Assembly: GCF_900105255.1 (NCBI RefSeq)
Contig: NZ_LT629763.1
Coordinates: 3,854,001-3,918,000 of the forward strand
Direction: 5' to 3'
DNA: 64,000 nucleotides
From: Halopseudomonas sabulinigri
GTDB taxonomy: Bacteria; Pseudomonadota; Gammaproteobacteria; Pseudomonadales; Pseudomonadaceae
Positions 47,281-59,030 of the stretch are shown here, one piece after another (positions within the stretch are counted from its first letter, which is position 1; every line of letters begins with the position of its first letter). The position numbers and the translations under genes were made by a program. The notes under the pieces were generated by a model. That model did no database searches. It had not been told where the DNA came from and saw only the letters and a list, made by a program, of their open reading frames with translations.

Positions 47281-49136
47281 TTATTGCCACCGCCGGACAC
47301 GTCGACCACGGCAAGACCTCATTGATCCGCGCCCTGACCGGGGTAGACACCGACCGGCTGGCCGAAGAAAAACGCCGCGGGCTGACCATCGAGCTGGGTT
47401 TTGCCTGGTTGCCGAGCGAGACCGGCGAGCTGCTGGGTTTTATCGATGTGCCAGGCCACGAGCGCTTTATCGGCACCATGCTGGCGGGGGTTGCCGGGGT
47501 GGATATGGCGCTGTTGGTAGTGGCTGCTGATGACGGCGTGATGCCGCAGACCCGCGAGCATCTGGCGATTCTGCAGTTGCTGGGCGTACGCGAGCTGGCG
47601 CTGGCGATCAGCCGCTGCGATCTGGTGGACGACGCTCAGCGCGAGCGTGTTGTCGAGCAGGTGCAGGCGCTGGCCGCCGAGGCGGGATGGTCCCAAGCGG
47701 ATGTATGGCGGGTTTCCAGTACCAGTGGGCAGGGCATTGACGCGCTGCGTCAGGCGCTGCAGCAACCGGCGGAACAGCCTGAGGTGCGGCCGAGCGACAG
47801 CCCGGCGCGCTTTATGATCGACCGCCGCTTCAGTATCGCCGGGGCGGGCTGTGTGGTGACCGGCACGCTGGTCAGCGGTCGCCTGCAGGTGGGGCAAAAG
47901 CTCTGGCTGCATGGGCAGGAGGTGCGGGTGCGCAGCCTGCAACGGGCCTCCAGCGAGGTTGCCGAGGTGCGCGCGGGGCAGCGCTGCGCGCTCAATCTGG
48001 GTGGCGCGGTGTCGTCCGACCAACCCCAGCGCGCCGATTGGCTGAGCGAGCTGGTGTTGCCGCTCAGCGATCGGCTGGATGTTTCCCTCACGCAGTTACC
48101 CGACAGCCATTGGCACCGCGGGGTGCTGCAGCTGCATTTGGGCACCGCTGTTCATCCGGTGCGGGTGGTGCTGCTGGATGAGGCCGCGGGGCTGGCGCAG
48201 CTGATGCTGGAGCAACCGGTGCCTGCGGTGTGGGGTGATCGCTTTATCATCCGCGACCCGGCGGCCAACACCACGCTGGGTGGCGGCCGGGTACTGGATC
48301 CGCAGGGTGTGGGCCGCGGTCGCAGCAAGCCGCAGCGGTTGGCCCTGCTGGCTGCCTGGTCGAACGCCAGCACGCCGAGTGAGGTGCTGGCCGCAGCGCT
48401 GCAGCCGGGCGCGGTGGCGTTGCCCGAACTGGCACTGAAATTGAATTTGCCCGCCGAGCAGCTGGAACAGTTGCTCCCGGATGCAGGGTTGATCGTACTG
48501 GCGGCGGCTGGCCAGCGGGTTGCTGTTACGGAGCCATTTTGCGAAGCACGTTGGCAGCATTTGGCCGAACGTCTGGCCGATTGGCACCAGCAGCACCCAG
48601 AGTTGCTTGGGCCGGGGGAAGGGCAGATCGGGCTGGTGGGATGTTTGCAACTGCCGTTACCTTTGGCGCGGCAACTGCTGCAGCGCTGGCAGACCGAGGG
48701 GCGGTTGCAGCGCACCGCCTGGGCACTGCACCTGCCGCAGCACCGGCCGCAGCTGCAGCCGGGTGATGCCGAGCTGCTGGCGCGGGTGGTTGATGAACTG
48801 GCGCCATGCGGCTTGCGACCGCCGATTGTTGGCGAGTTGGCGACCGCGCTGGAGATGGAGCTGGCGGCACTCAAGGCCTTTTTGCTGCGCATGCAGCGCT
48901 CTGGCGAGCTGATTGCCGTGGCACCCAACCGTTATTACCTGCCATCACAGGTGGAAGGGTTGGTAGCGGTGGCGCGACAGTTAGTGGCAGACTCGCCTTC
49001 CGGCAGTTTCAATGCGGCCCAGTACCGTGATGCCTCGGGCATCGGCCGCAACCTGACCATTCAGGTGCTGGAGTATCTGGATCGCGCGGGCGTGACCCGC
49101 TTCGTGCGCGAGCAACGTTTTCTGGTGGCTGGCTGA
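47277..49136 (+). CDS. selB: Selenocysteine-specific elongation factor
   Basis: EF-Tu-like GTPase that brings Sec-tRNA to a UGA marked by SECIS. The 619-aa protein has G1 GHVDHGKTSL (residues 7-16), DVPGHERF (near 56) and a C-terminal half of winged-helix domains that bind the SECIS RNA (for example LKAFLLRMQRSGELIAV near 528). A GTG start overlaps selA (GTGA). tRNA-Sec lies 15 bases after its stop. Confidence 0.96.
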   Translation: MIIATAGHVDHGKTSLIRALTGVDTDRLAEEKRRGLTIELGFAWLPSETGELLGFIDVPGHERFIGTMLAGVAGVDMALLVVAADDGVMPQTREHLAILQLLGVRELALAISRCDLVDDAQRERVVEQVQALAAEAGWSQADVWRVSSTSGQGIDALRQALQQPAEQPEVRPSDSPARFMIDRRFSIAGAGCVVTGTLVSGRLQVGQKLWLHGQEVRVRSLQRASSEVAEVRAGQRCALNLGGAVSSDQPQRADWLSELVLPLSDRLDVSLTQLPDSHWHRGVLQLHLGTAVHPVRVVLLDEAAGLAQLMLEQPVPAVWGDRFIIRDPAANTTLGGGRVLDPQGVGRGRSKPQRLALLAAWSNASTPSEVLAAALQPGAVALPELALKLNLPAEQLEQLLPDAGLIVLAAAGQRVAVTEPFCEARWQHLAERLADWHQQHPELLGPGEGQIGLVGCLQLPLPLARQLLQRWQTEGRLQRTAWALHLPQHRPQLQPGDAELLARVVDELAPCGLRPPIVGELATALEMELAALKAFLLRMQRSGELIAVAPNRYYLPSQVEGLVAVARQLVADSPSGSFNAAQYRDASGIGRNLTIQVLEYLDRAGVTRFVREQRFLVAG

Positions 49137-49151
49137 GCCGGCTGCTGCAAT

Positions 49152-49246
49152 GGATGGACATCGTCCCCGGTGGGGCGCCCGGACTTCAACTCCGGTGAGA
49201 TGCGCAACGCGTGTCTGGTGGGTTCGACTCCCATGTCCTTCCGCCA
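49152..49246 (+). tRNA. selC: tRNA-Sec (TCA)
   Basis: A 95-nt tRNA, the same length as E. coli selC, with encoded CCA. The anticodon stem-loop is CCGGA-CTTCAAC-TCCGG with TCA at 49186-49188. There is a long variable arm and an extended acceptor stem (GGATGGACAT with ATGTCCTTCC) that has one T-T mismatch at the fourth pair. It completes the tRNA and protein parts of Sec insertion next to a Sec gene. Confidence 0.93.
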
Positions 49247-49334
49247 TTTTCGATATCTTGGGTGGCTGCGCAGGGCCTTTGAGTTGCCTGCGTAGCAACT
49301 ATCGTTGACTCCCTTTAGCTACTTTCAAACTTTG

Positions 49335-49349
49335 ATAGTCATACGCTAT
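49335..49349. promoter_or_regulatory. Candidate OxyR half-site upstream of katG
   Basis: ATAG-N7-CTAT, matching half of the OxyR consensus, about 140 bases before katG. The outer tetramers of the full site are not matched, so this is weak. The rest of 49247-49484 shows only a small AGTTGC/GCAACT hairpin at 49282-49300. Confidence 0.25.
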
Positions 49350-49457
49350 TAGCGGCGTTGATTTATCTCAATGGCGGTAATCGCTCTACCTGCTTAACTT
49401 ACACCCAGGTCGCAGGCAACAGCGGAGCGTAATCGTCCTTTCCGCCGTCCGGGCTGA

Positions 49458-51707
<2,250 letters not shown>

Positions 51708-51737
51708 TCATCTGTCGCAGTAACGCTGCAGAACCAC

Positions 51738-51769
51738 CCTCGGGCGCCGCAAGGCGCCCGAGGCGTTTT
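51738..51769 (+). terminator. Intrinsic terminator after katG
   Basis: Perfect 11-bp stem CCTCGGGCGCC/GGCGCCCGAGG with a GCAA loop, followed by CGTTTTG. A strong stem with a short T-run. Confidence 0.8.
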
Positions 51770-52294
51770 GTTGGCGGCAAATCAGCGCCAGTGCCGGTAC
51801 GAAAATGAATTATAAGGTTGATGAATAGCTATCTATATTTGCGCCAATTTTGGTCTAAGACTGAAGCTGTTTTGTCTCATCGCCGTTACCAATATTTGTC
51901 TTGAATCGAGTTAATTTCCCTATCTGGCACGTTTTTCTGAAATGGGCTGCGGCAAAGATAGACTCTGGTGCGGTCATTTTGGTGCACAAGTGTTTACCTA
52001 TTTGTGCGGCCAATAAAAACTGTATGGGCGTGCTTTGACCACTTGGTCATTCGCCCTAACTGTCTCCCCTGCCAGAGGGCCCTTGCGTGCCGAAGTGGCA
52101 CCCAAGGCGGCGTTGTCGACTAGCCGAATCAATGACTATGCTCTGCGGCAATTGACCATCAACGGGTAGCGCTTACCTGGGTGCGTCAAGGGTTCCGCGT
52201 GCGCGTTCTTCGCTGGCTCTGAGTATCGCAGCTCCGGCACAGCCCGCAAGCAATGGCATGGCGAGCCCCATTACAACAATAAATGGAGGTCAGC
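51770..52294. other. Intergenic stretch upstream of the first esterase
   Basis: About half a kilobase without a supported gene. The first part is AT-richer than its surroundings, as promoters often are. The last bases hold the TGGAGGT ribosome site (52284-52290). No clear Pho box or other operator is seen. Confidence 0.5.
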
Positions 52295-54289
52295 ATGAAA
52301 GCTTCAAAGGTCCCCTATTCACTGCGCTCGGCGGCATTGACTGCGTCCTACTTCGCTGCGCTGTTCTCGCTTGCGGGCTGCCTCGGGAGCTCTGGCTCCG
52401 ATGACGACGATGCGCGCACCGGCGTATTTGTCGATAGCGCGGTAGCCGGGCTGGATTATCAGCGCAGCTCCGGCGGCACCGGCACTACCAATGCCAGGGG
52501 TGAGTTCAGCTACCTTGGTGGCGAGACGCTCGGTTTTGCCATCGGTGATCTGGATCTGGGTAGCGCTGCCGGCGCAGACATGCTGACACCGCTGAGCATC
52601 ATCGAAGGCGCCAGTGGGGCGACAGATCAACGGGTCAGCAACATGCTGGTGCTGCTGCAATCGCTGGACGCGGACGGCAACCTGAACAACGGCATCCAGA
52701 TTACCGAGGCTATCCGCGAAGAGGTCTCGCTGAACGCCGGAACGTTGCAACTGGATCAAGCGCCCGCGGACTTCCGCACCAGCCTGGCGGCGGTCGTGGC
52801 TACCCTGGAAAGCGATGGCGCCTTCAGTGATACCGACCCGCGTGCACGCAGCCTGGTCAGCGCCGCGGCGGCGCAGGCTCATTTCAGCCGGGCGACCAGC
52901 GAACGTCTGGTGGTCAGCACCGAAGCAGGGGAGCTGAGCGGCTTTGCCGCCGACGATAACACTTGGCAGTTCCTCGGCATCCCCTATGCCAAGCCGCCGT
53001 TGGGGGACCTGCGCTGGCGCGCGCCGCAGCAACCGGAAGCCTGGGACGGTGTGCGCGATGCTATCGCCTGGAGCGACCAGGCTGCACAAAATCCCGGCTT
53101 GCAGCGCTTTGGCGAAGGCGGCATGAGTGAAGACTCGCTGTACCTGAATGTCACCGCCCCGAAGGACGCCGAAGATCTGCCGGTGATGGTCTGGTTCCAC
53201 GGCGGTGGCTTTACCGCACTGACCAGCAATACCGTGCCCTTCAACAACCCGGCTGCCGTCGTCAGCAAAGGCGTGGTGCAGGTGTCGGTCAATCATCGGC
53301 TCGGGCCCTTCGGCTACATCGCGCATCCTGAGCTGAGTGATGAAAGCGGTTATCAGGGCTCCGGCAACTACGGCCAGATGGACCTGGTGATGGCGCTGGA
53401 ATGGGTACGCGACAACATTGATGCCTTTGGTGGCAACCCGGACAACGTGACCATCTTTGGTGAGTCCGGTGGCGGCCGTAAGGTGCTGTCGCTGATGGCT
53501 TCGCCGAAGGCCGCAGGTCTGTTCCACAAGGCGATCAGCCAAAGTGGCACGCTTTATCCGGATACGCGCAGCCTGGCCGCCGCCGAGGCGATCGGCAGTG
53601 ATCTGCAGGCCAACCTGAACGCCGCTTCGCTGGAGGAGATGCGCGAAAAAAGCTGGCTTGAGGTGGTGTCTGCCGCTGCCGCTCTGGCGCCTTACACCAA
53701 CGTCGACAACAACTACCTGCCGACCACCGAGCGCGCCGTGTTCGAAGGCGATAACGACAACGACGTGCCCTTCATGTTCGTGGTCAATACCAACGACACC
53801 ATTGATCCGATCAATACGGTCAAGGAGGTCTTTCCCTGGATGGCGCCGCTGAAGGAAGCGCCCACCTACGCAACCCTGTTCAGTCATCAGCCAGCCGGTT
53901 GGAAAGCCCGCGGTGTAGAGGCTTATCACGCGGCAGAACTGGCCTATGTGTTCAACATGCCGGAAAGCGTAGTGACCCATTACCTGCTGGGGCTGGTGAT
54001 TGATCCGGCGACCAACAGGTCCCTGGTGATTGGTGACCTGAACGGTAACGGCGTTGCTGGTTCTGCGGGCGATACGGCAGACATCTTTGCTTCAGCCGGC
54101 TTTGATGAAACGGACGAGGTGGTTACCGAGCGCATGCTGACCATCTGGACCAACTTCGCCAAGACCGGTAACCCGAGCATCAGCGGTGAAATCGACTACC
54201 CCGAATACGACGCCGAGACTCAGCAGTACGTGGAGCTGAGCGACGTCGCCGAGGTCAAGTCCGGCATCGCCGAAGAGTTTGCAGACTGA
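52295..54289 (+). CDS. Lipoprotein type B carboxylesterase (first copy)
   Basis: An exported 664-aa enzyme. The signal peptide ends in a lipobox (SLAGC); the mature start is C-LGSSGSDDDDARTG, with a run of Asp. Residues 30-200 form an N-terminal domain also present in the next gene. The esterase domain follows (WQFLGIPYAKPPLG near 222) with Ser in FGESGGG (near 394), a His in AYHAAELAYVF (near 546) and the oxyanion HGGGF. The C-terminus contains a dockerin-like GDLNGNGVAG turn. The start is ATG 52295, since ATG 52283 overlaps the ribosome site. It probably cleaves esters outside the cell. Confidence 0.88.
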   Translation: MKASKVPYSLRSAALTASYFAALFSLAGCLGSSGSDDDDARTGVFVDSAVAGLDYQRSSGGTGTTNARGEFSYLGGETLGFAIGDLDLGSAAGADMLTPLSIIEGASGATDQRVSNMLVLLQSLDADGNLNNGIQITEAIREEVSLNAGTLQLDQAPADFRTSLAAVVATLESDGAFSDTDPRARSLVSAAAAQAHFSRATSERLVVSTEAGELSGFAADDNTWQFLGIPYAKPPLGDLRWRAPQQPEAWDGVRDAIAWSDQAAQNPGLQRFGEGGMSEDSLYLNVTAPKDAEDLPVMVWFHGGGFTALTSNTVPFNNPAAVVSKGVVQVSVNHRLGPFGYIAHPELSDESGYQGSGNYGQMDLVMALEWVRDNIDAFGGNPDNVTIFGESGGGRKVLSLMASPKAAGLFHKAISQSGTLYPDTRSLAAAEAIGSDLQANLNAASLEEMREKSWLEVVSAAAALAPYTNVDNNYLPTTERAVFEGDNDNDVPFMFVVNTNDTIDPINTVKEVFPWMAPLKEAPTYATLFSHQPAGWKARGVEAYHAAELAYVFNMPESVVTHYLLGLVIDPATNRSLVIGDLNGNGVAGSAGDTADIFASAGFDETDEVVTERMLTIWTNFAKTGNPSISGEIDYPEYDAETQQYVELSDVAEVKSGIAEEFAD

Positions 54290-54373
54290 TCCATCAACAA
54301 CAAGAAACCGGCGCCAACGGTGAAGCCGCCAGCGGTGCCGGACAACTGATTGCAACCTGCAAAGGAGAGCATC

Positions 54374-56392
54374 ATGCTCAAACCCGATACTGCCACGTTT
54401 CCTCTGCGCGCCGCCTGGCTTGCCCTGGCGTTGGCGCCCATGCTGACCCTGAGTGGTTGCCTGGACGGCGACTCTGACAACGATGACCCGTCCACCGGCA
54501 CCTTTGTAGACAGCCCGGTGTCCGGCCTGGATTATCAGGGCCCAGAAGTCGGCTCTGCGCAAACCAATGCCGAGGGAAAATTCAACTACTTCCCTGGCGA
54601 GACCATCAGCTTTGCCATCGGTGATCTGCCGCTGGGATCGGCTACCGGCGCTGACGAACTGACACCGTTGGGCATCATCGAAGGTGCCAGTGATGCCAGT
54701 GATACGCGCGTCAGTAACATGTTGGTGCTGCTGCAGAGCCTGGATGCCGATGGCGACCTGAACAATGGCATTCAGATTACCCAGCAGATCAGTGATGAGG
54801 TGTCCTTTAGCGCTGCGAGCCTGGACCTCAGCCAGCCCGCGGCTGACTTCCGCGCCAGCCTGGCCGCGGTGCTGGATACCCTGGAAACCGCGGGTGCCTT
54901 CAGCGATACCGATCCGCGTGCCCGCAGCGTCATGGCGACCGCGGATGCGCTGGCGCACTTCACTCGTGCTACCGGCGAGCGTCTGGTGGTCAGTACCGAG
55001 GCCGGCGACCTGCGCGGCTTTGCGGCGAACGAGGATACCTGGCAATTTCTCGGCGTGCCCTATGCCAAGCCACCGCTCGGTGAGCTGCGCTGGACGCCGC
55101 CGCAGCCGCTGGAACCCTGGGATGGTGTGAGGGAGGCTGTTTCCTGGGCCGACCAGTCCGCGCAGGACACGGCGCTGGAAGCGGTCAACGAAGGCGGCAT
55201 GAGCGAGGACTCGCTGTACCTGAATATCACCGCGCCCAAGGATGCCGACAACCTGCCGGTGATGGTCTGGTTCCATGGCGGCTCCTTTGCCATCCTGTCG
55301 GCCAATTCCAGCCAGTACAACAACCCGGAAGGGCTGACCGAGAAGGGCGTGGTACTGGTGACCGTCAACCACCGTCTTGGGCCCTTTGGTTATATCGCCC
55401 ACCCGCTGCTGACGGCCGAAAGCGGTTACAACGGCTCCGGCAACTACGGCCAGATGGACCTGGTGATGGCGCTGGAGTGGGTGCGCGAAAACATCGAGGC
55501 CTTTGGCGGCAACCCGGGCAATGTGACCATCTTTGGTCAGTCCGGCGGCGGCGGCAAGGTCTACTCGCTGATGAACTCGCCGCAGGCGACCGGCCTGTTT
55601 CACAAGGCAATCGTACAGAGCGGCGTGGCACCGCTGGATGAGGTAGGCGGCCCTGAGGTCTCTCTGGCCGAATCCGAAGCCATTGGTAGTGCGCTCTTTG
55701 CACGGGCGGGCGTCAGCACGTTGGAAGCGGCGCGCGCGCTGCCCTGGACGGCGTTGGTCAAGGCCGACCAGGACAACAGCATCCCGCGGCAGACCTATCG
55801 CCCCAACGCCGACAACTACTATCAGCCCAATACCTACTATGAGAACGTGGTCAACGGGATGCCGAGTGATGTGCCGCTGATGTCCGGTGTGACCTCGGGT
55901 GACTACACCACACTCCGTGCGGCCTTGCCGATCTGGCTGGCGCAGCGCTCGGCGCAGTACCAATCGGAGCAGTTCATCTACAAGTTCAGCCGCGTGCCAC
56001 CGGGCTGGAGCGAGATGGGGCTGGCCAGCTGTCACGGCTGTGAGCTGCCGTATCTGTTCAATTACCCCGCGGCCATGGTGCAAAACTACCTGCTAGGGCT
56101 GGTACTCACGCCTCAGGGCACGCGTCCGGTCATTGGTGATTTGAACGGCAATGGCGTCACAGGTACCCAAGGAGACCCGGCGGATGTATTTGCCTCGATG
56201 CGCTACGGTGCAACCGATGTGGCTATCGCCGATCAGACCATGACCCTGTGGACCAACTTCGCAAAAACCGGCAACCCCAGTACCGAGCAACTCGACTGGC
56301 CAGCCTTTACCCTGGATAACGACACCTTCGTCGAAATCGGACCGGATGCGGAGGCGACAGTGGAAACCGGTCTCGCCGAGTCCATTCAGTAG
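54374..56392 (+). CDS. Lipoprotein type B carboxylesterase (second copy)
   Basis: A 672-aa paralogue of the preceding gene, similar along its whole length, including the N-terminal domain (GTFVDSPVSGLDYQ) and the SDTDPRARS segment. The lipobox is LSGC, followed by LDGDSDNDDPSTG with an acidic run. The nucleophile is in FGQSGGGGK (Gln in place of the Glu of the first copy) and the His region reads CHGCELPYLF. The start is ATG 54374 after a GGAG site; the frame is open from a TTG at 54350. Tandem duplication with divergence suggests different ester substrates. Confidence 0.88.
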   Translation: MLKPDTATFPLRAAWLALALAPMLTLSGCLDGDSDNDDPSTGTFVDSPVSGLDYQGPEVGSAQTNAEGKFNYFPGETISFAIGDLPLGSATGADELTPLGIIEGASDASDTRVSNMLVLLQSLDADGDLNNGIQITQQISDEVSFSAASLDLSQPAADFRASLAAVLDTLETAGAFSDTDPRARSVMATADALAHFTRATGERLVVSTEAGDLRGFAANEDTWQFLGVPYAKPPLGELRWTPPQPLEPWDGVREAVSWADQSAQDTALEAVNEGGMSEDSLYLNITAPKDADNLPVMVWFHGGSFAILSANSSQYNNPEGLTEKGVVLVTVNHRLGPFGYIAHPLLTAESGYNGSGNYGQMDLVMALEWVRENIEAFGGNPGNVTIFGQSGGGGKVYSLMNSPQATGLFHKAIVQSGVAPLDEVGGPEVSLAESEAIGSALFARAGVSTLEAARALPWTALVKADQDNSIPRQTYRPNADNYYQPNTYYENVVNGMPSDVPLMSGVTSGDYTTLRAALPIWLAQRSAQYQSEQFIYKFSRVPPGWSEMGLASCHGCELPYLFNYPAAMVQNYLLGLVLTPQGTRPVIGDLNGNGVTGTQGDPADVFASMRYGATDVAIADQTMTLWTNFAKTGNPSTEQLDWPAFTLDNDTFVEIGPDAEATVETGLAESIQ

Positions 56393-56446
56393 CGGTAGCG
56401 GGGCGGCCGTTGCAGGCCGGCTCAGTGCTATCGTGATGGCAACACC

Positions 56447-56482
56447 AAACCCGAGCGTCCGTCGTGTCGCTCGGGTTTTGTG
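56447..56482 (+). terminator. Intrinsic terminator after the second esterase
   Basis: Stem AACCCGAGCG/CGCTCGGGTT with a 10-base loop and TTTTGTGTT after it. It closes the esterase pair before the phoX promoter region. Confidence 0.85.
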
Positions 56483-56548
56483 TTATCTGGGGAGTGCGAA
56501 TAGTCCGCATCGAGCGCTCGGCGAAACGGACTGCCAGCTGCGGAGATG

Positions 56549-56577
56549 CTGTCATGCATTCGACATCGCAGTGTCGT
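56549..56577 (+). promoter_or_regulatory. Pho box (PhoB site) upstream of phoX
   Basis: Three 7-base elements at an 11-base period: CTGTCAT, TCGACAT, GTGTCGT. PhoB binds direct 7-base repeats (consensus CTGTCAT) at this spacing. The site is about 100 bases before the phoX start, which fits induction by phosphate starvation. Confidence 0.7.
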
Positions 56578-56675
56578 TAAAAAGCAGTCAAAGCTTCATG
56601 CACAGGACCCATTTATGTCATTTGGCATCGCCATTCTAGTCGGGTTAGTAACTACAACCTGAGAGGAAGGAACCG

Positions 56676-58706
56676 ATGTCCAACGTGCAAAACGATCAGC
56701 TGGTAATCATTGATCACGGTGAGGGTGATGAGCCGCTGAGCACTCGTAAGATGAACCCGCTGTTTTCCAGCATTCTTGAGGCCCGGCTGGCACGTCGCCA
56801 AGTGCTCAAAGGCAGTGCCGGCGCCGCCGCGTTGGGCTTCTTTGGTTTGGGTCTGGCTGGCTGCAACAGCGACTCGGATGATGACGATGATGAAACCGAA
56901 GCACCGGCAGAGCTGCTCGGTTTCAGCGCTGTGGCGGTCAACAGTGCAGACACCATTACTGTCCCGGAAGGCTACAGCTACCAGGTGCTGATTCCCTGGG
57001 GCACGCCGATCATGGGTGGCATTGCGGCCTTTGCGCGTGACAACACCGGTGCCGATCAGGCCGGCCAGATCGGCTCGCACCACGATGGCATGCACTTCTA
57101 TGGCATTGATGGCAGCTCTGTAGACGGCCTGCTCGTGCTGAACCACGAATACGTTGAGCCGCGTTTGATGCACCAGTCCGCCGTTGGCCTGAGCTTGAAC
57201 AGCAGCGCGTTGCCCACCTTCGCGGGTACCCGCCCGGCAGACGAAGTGCGCAAGGAACTGAATGCACACGGTGTTTCCGTGGTGCGCGTCATCAAGGGCA
57301 GCGATAACCAGTGGAAGGTGCAGTACGACGTACTGAACCGCCGTATCACGGGTCTGACGCCGATGGAAATCCAGGGTCCGGTCCGCGGCACTGATTTCGT
57401 CAAGACGCTCTATAGCCCCAACGGCACCATGACCCGCGGTACGCTGAATAACTGCGGTAACGGTTATACGCCCTGGAACACCTACATGGCTGCCGAGGAA
57501 AACTGGGCCGGTTACTTTACCAACAAGGGCGACAACCCGCGTGAGCACGCGCGTTATGGCGTTGGCAGCGGTACTGGCCGTTATGCCTGGGAGTTGGCCG
57601 AGGGCGGCGCTGATGAGTTCGTCCGTTTCGATGCCAGCATCAAGGGCGCCGACGCGACCGAGGATTACCGCAACGAGCCAGTCTGTTTCGGCTGGATGGT
57701 CGAAATTGATCCGTTCGATCCCGACAGCAACCCGAAAAAACGCACCGCCATGGGCCGCTTTGGGCACGAGGGCGTAGTCTTTGCACCGGCCGAAGAAGGC
57801 AAGCCGGTCGTCTGCTATTCCGGCGATGACTCGCGTTTCGAGTACATCTACAAGTTCGTTACTGCTGACAACTACAGCGCTGCCACGGCAAGCGGCGACC
57901 TGCTGGACGAAGGCACGCTGTATGTTGCCAAGTTCAATGACGACGGCAGCGGTGAGTGGCTGCCGCTGGTGTACGGCCAGAACGGTCTGCATGAGACCAA
58001 TGGCTTCACCAGCCAGGCTGACGTACTGGTCAACACCCGTCTGGCAGCTGACTTTATGGGCGCCACGCCGATGGACCGTCCGGAGTGGGGCGCAGTTGAC
58101 CCTGCCAACGGTGATGTTTACTTCACCCTGACCAACAACTCCAACCGTTCGGATGCCAACCTCAATGAGGCCAACCCGCGCGCAGCCAACCAGCATGGCC
58201 ACATCATTCGCTGGTCCGAGACCGACGGTGAGCAGGCGGCCACTACGTTTGCCTGGGACATCTTCCTGTTCGGCGGCGACAGCGGCGAAAGCGGTGTGGA
58301 CAACAACATCGGCTACGATCCGAATGGCGACAAGCTGACCGCAGACAACATCCTCAGCTCGCCGGACGGCCTGTGGATCGACCCGGACAGCCGGGTCTGG
58401 ATTCAGATGGACAGCGGCTGGGACGACCCCTTCGGCAACTGCGCCATGCTGGTTGCCGATCCCAAGACCGGTACCCTCAAGCGCTTCCTGGTTGGCCCGA
58501 TCGATCAGGAGATCACCGGTATCACCATGTCTCCGGACCAGAAGACGCTGTTCATCAACGTCCAGCATCCGGGCGAAGGTACCAGCGCCGCTGACTTTGC
58601 GGCCGGCAACTTCAGCAGCAACTGGCCGGACAACACCGCAGGTGCCTATCCACGTTCTGCCACTGTGGTGGTGTGGAAGGATGACGGCGGTGTGGTCGGT
58701 AGCTGA
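56676..58706 (+). CDS. phoX: PhoX-family alkaline phosphatase, Tat-exported lipoprotein
   Basis: A 676-aa enzyme that releases phosphate from organic esters, using calcium and iron. The N-terminus has a twin-arginine signal (ARRQVLKG, residues 38-45) and, after the hydrophobic part, a lipobox cysteine (GLAGC) followed by NSDSDDDDDETE. PhoX blocks seen are LVLNHEYVEPRLM (near 151) and CGNGYTPWNTYMAAEEN (near 259), where the iron-binding Cys lies. The AGGAAGG site and the Pho box are upstream, and tatA-tatB follow. Confidence 0.92.
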   Translation: MSNVQNDQLVIIDHGEGDEPLSTRKMNPLFSSILEARLARRQVLKGSAGAAALGFFGLGLAGCNSDSDDDDDETEAPAELLGFSAVAVNSADTITVPEGYSYQVLIPWGTPIMGGIAAFARDNTGADQAGQIGSHHDGMHFYGIDGSSVDGLLVLNHEYVEPRLMHQSAVGLSLNSSALPTFAGTRPADEVRKELNAHGVSVVRVIKGSDNQWKVQYDVLNRRITGLTPMEIQGPVRGTDFVKTLYSPNGTMTRGTLNNCGNGYTPWNTYMAAEENWAGYFTNKGDNPREHARYGVGSGTGRYAWELAEGGADEFVRFDASIKGADATEDYRNEPVCFGWMVEIDPFDPDSNPKKRTAMGRFGHEGVVFAPAEEGKPVVCYSGDDSRFEYIYKFVTADNYSAATASGDLLDEGTLYVAKFNDDGSGEWLPLVYGQNGLHETNGFTSQADVLVNTRLAADFMGATPMDRPEWGAVDPANGDVYFTLTNNSNRSDANLNEANPRAANQHGHIIRWSETDGEQAATTFAWDIFLFGGDSGESGVDNNIGYDPNGDKLTADNILSSPDGLWIDPDSRVWIQMDSGWDDPFGNCAMLVADPKTGTLKRFLVGPIDQEITGITMSPDQKTLFINVQHPGEGTSAADFAAGNFSSNWPDNTAGAYPRSATVVVWKDDGGVVGS

Positions 58707-58749
58707 CGCTAGCTAGTCGGTGCCTGCGGGCACCGTGCTGGCAACTCGG

Positions 58750-58771
58750 GTCAGGCGCAGCAGCGCCTGAC
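58750..58771. terminator. Hairpin between phoX and tatA
   Basis: Nine-base perfect stem GTCAGGCGC/GCGCCTGAC with an AGCA loop, followed by TTGCTTATTCTT. The tail is only partly T, so it may cut transcription partially between phoX and tatA. Confidence 0.45.
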
Positions 58772-58793
58772 TTGCTTATTCTTGGAGGTGGTT

Positions 58794-59015
58794 ATGGGTA
58801 TTGGTGGAATCAGTGTGGGTTCGTTGTTGATCGTGCTGGTGATCGTGATGCTGCTGTTTGGTACCAAGCGTCTACGTCACATCGGCAGTGATCTGGGTGG
58901 CGCGCTGAGCGGCTTTCGCAAAGCGGTAAAGGAAACCGAGCAGACGCAGGACAACCTGACACTCGATGCGGCTGGGCAGCATACAGCGCCGCGCGAGAGC
59001 CAGCAGCGCGTCTGA
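58794..59015 (+). CDS. tatA: TatA-like translocase subunit
   Basis: A 73-aa protein with one N-terminal membrane helix ([13 protein letters not shown], residues 10-22), the FG hinge and the amphipathic helix ([14 protein letters not shown]). The start is MGIGGISVG after a GGAGG site. Together with tatB it probably serves the PhoX encoded just upstream. No tatC is next to it. Confidence 0.88.
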   Translation: MGIGGISVGSLLIVLVIVMLLFGTKRLRHIGSDLGGALSGFRKAVKETEQTQDNLTLDAAGQHTAPRESQQRV

Positions 59016-59030
59016 GCCAGGGAGCGGCCT

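Noticed and set aside
53980..56083. Long minus-strand frames opposite the esterases
   Set aside because: Shadow frames of high-GC genes; the plus-strand frames carry the conserved esterase motifs.
56652..58568. 638-aa minus-strand frame opposite phoX
   Set aside because: The plus strand has the Tat signal, lipobox and PhoX motifs; the antisense frame has none.
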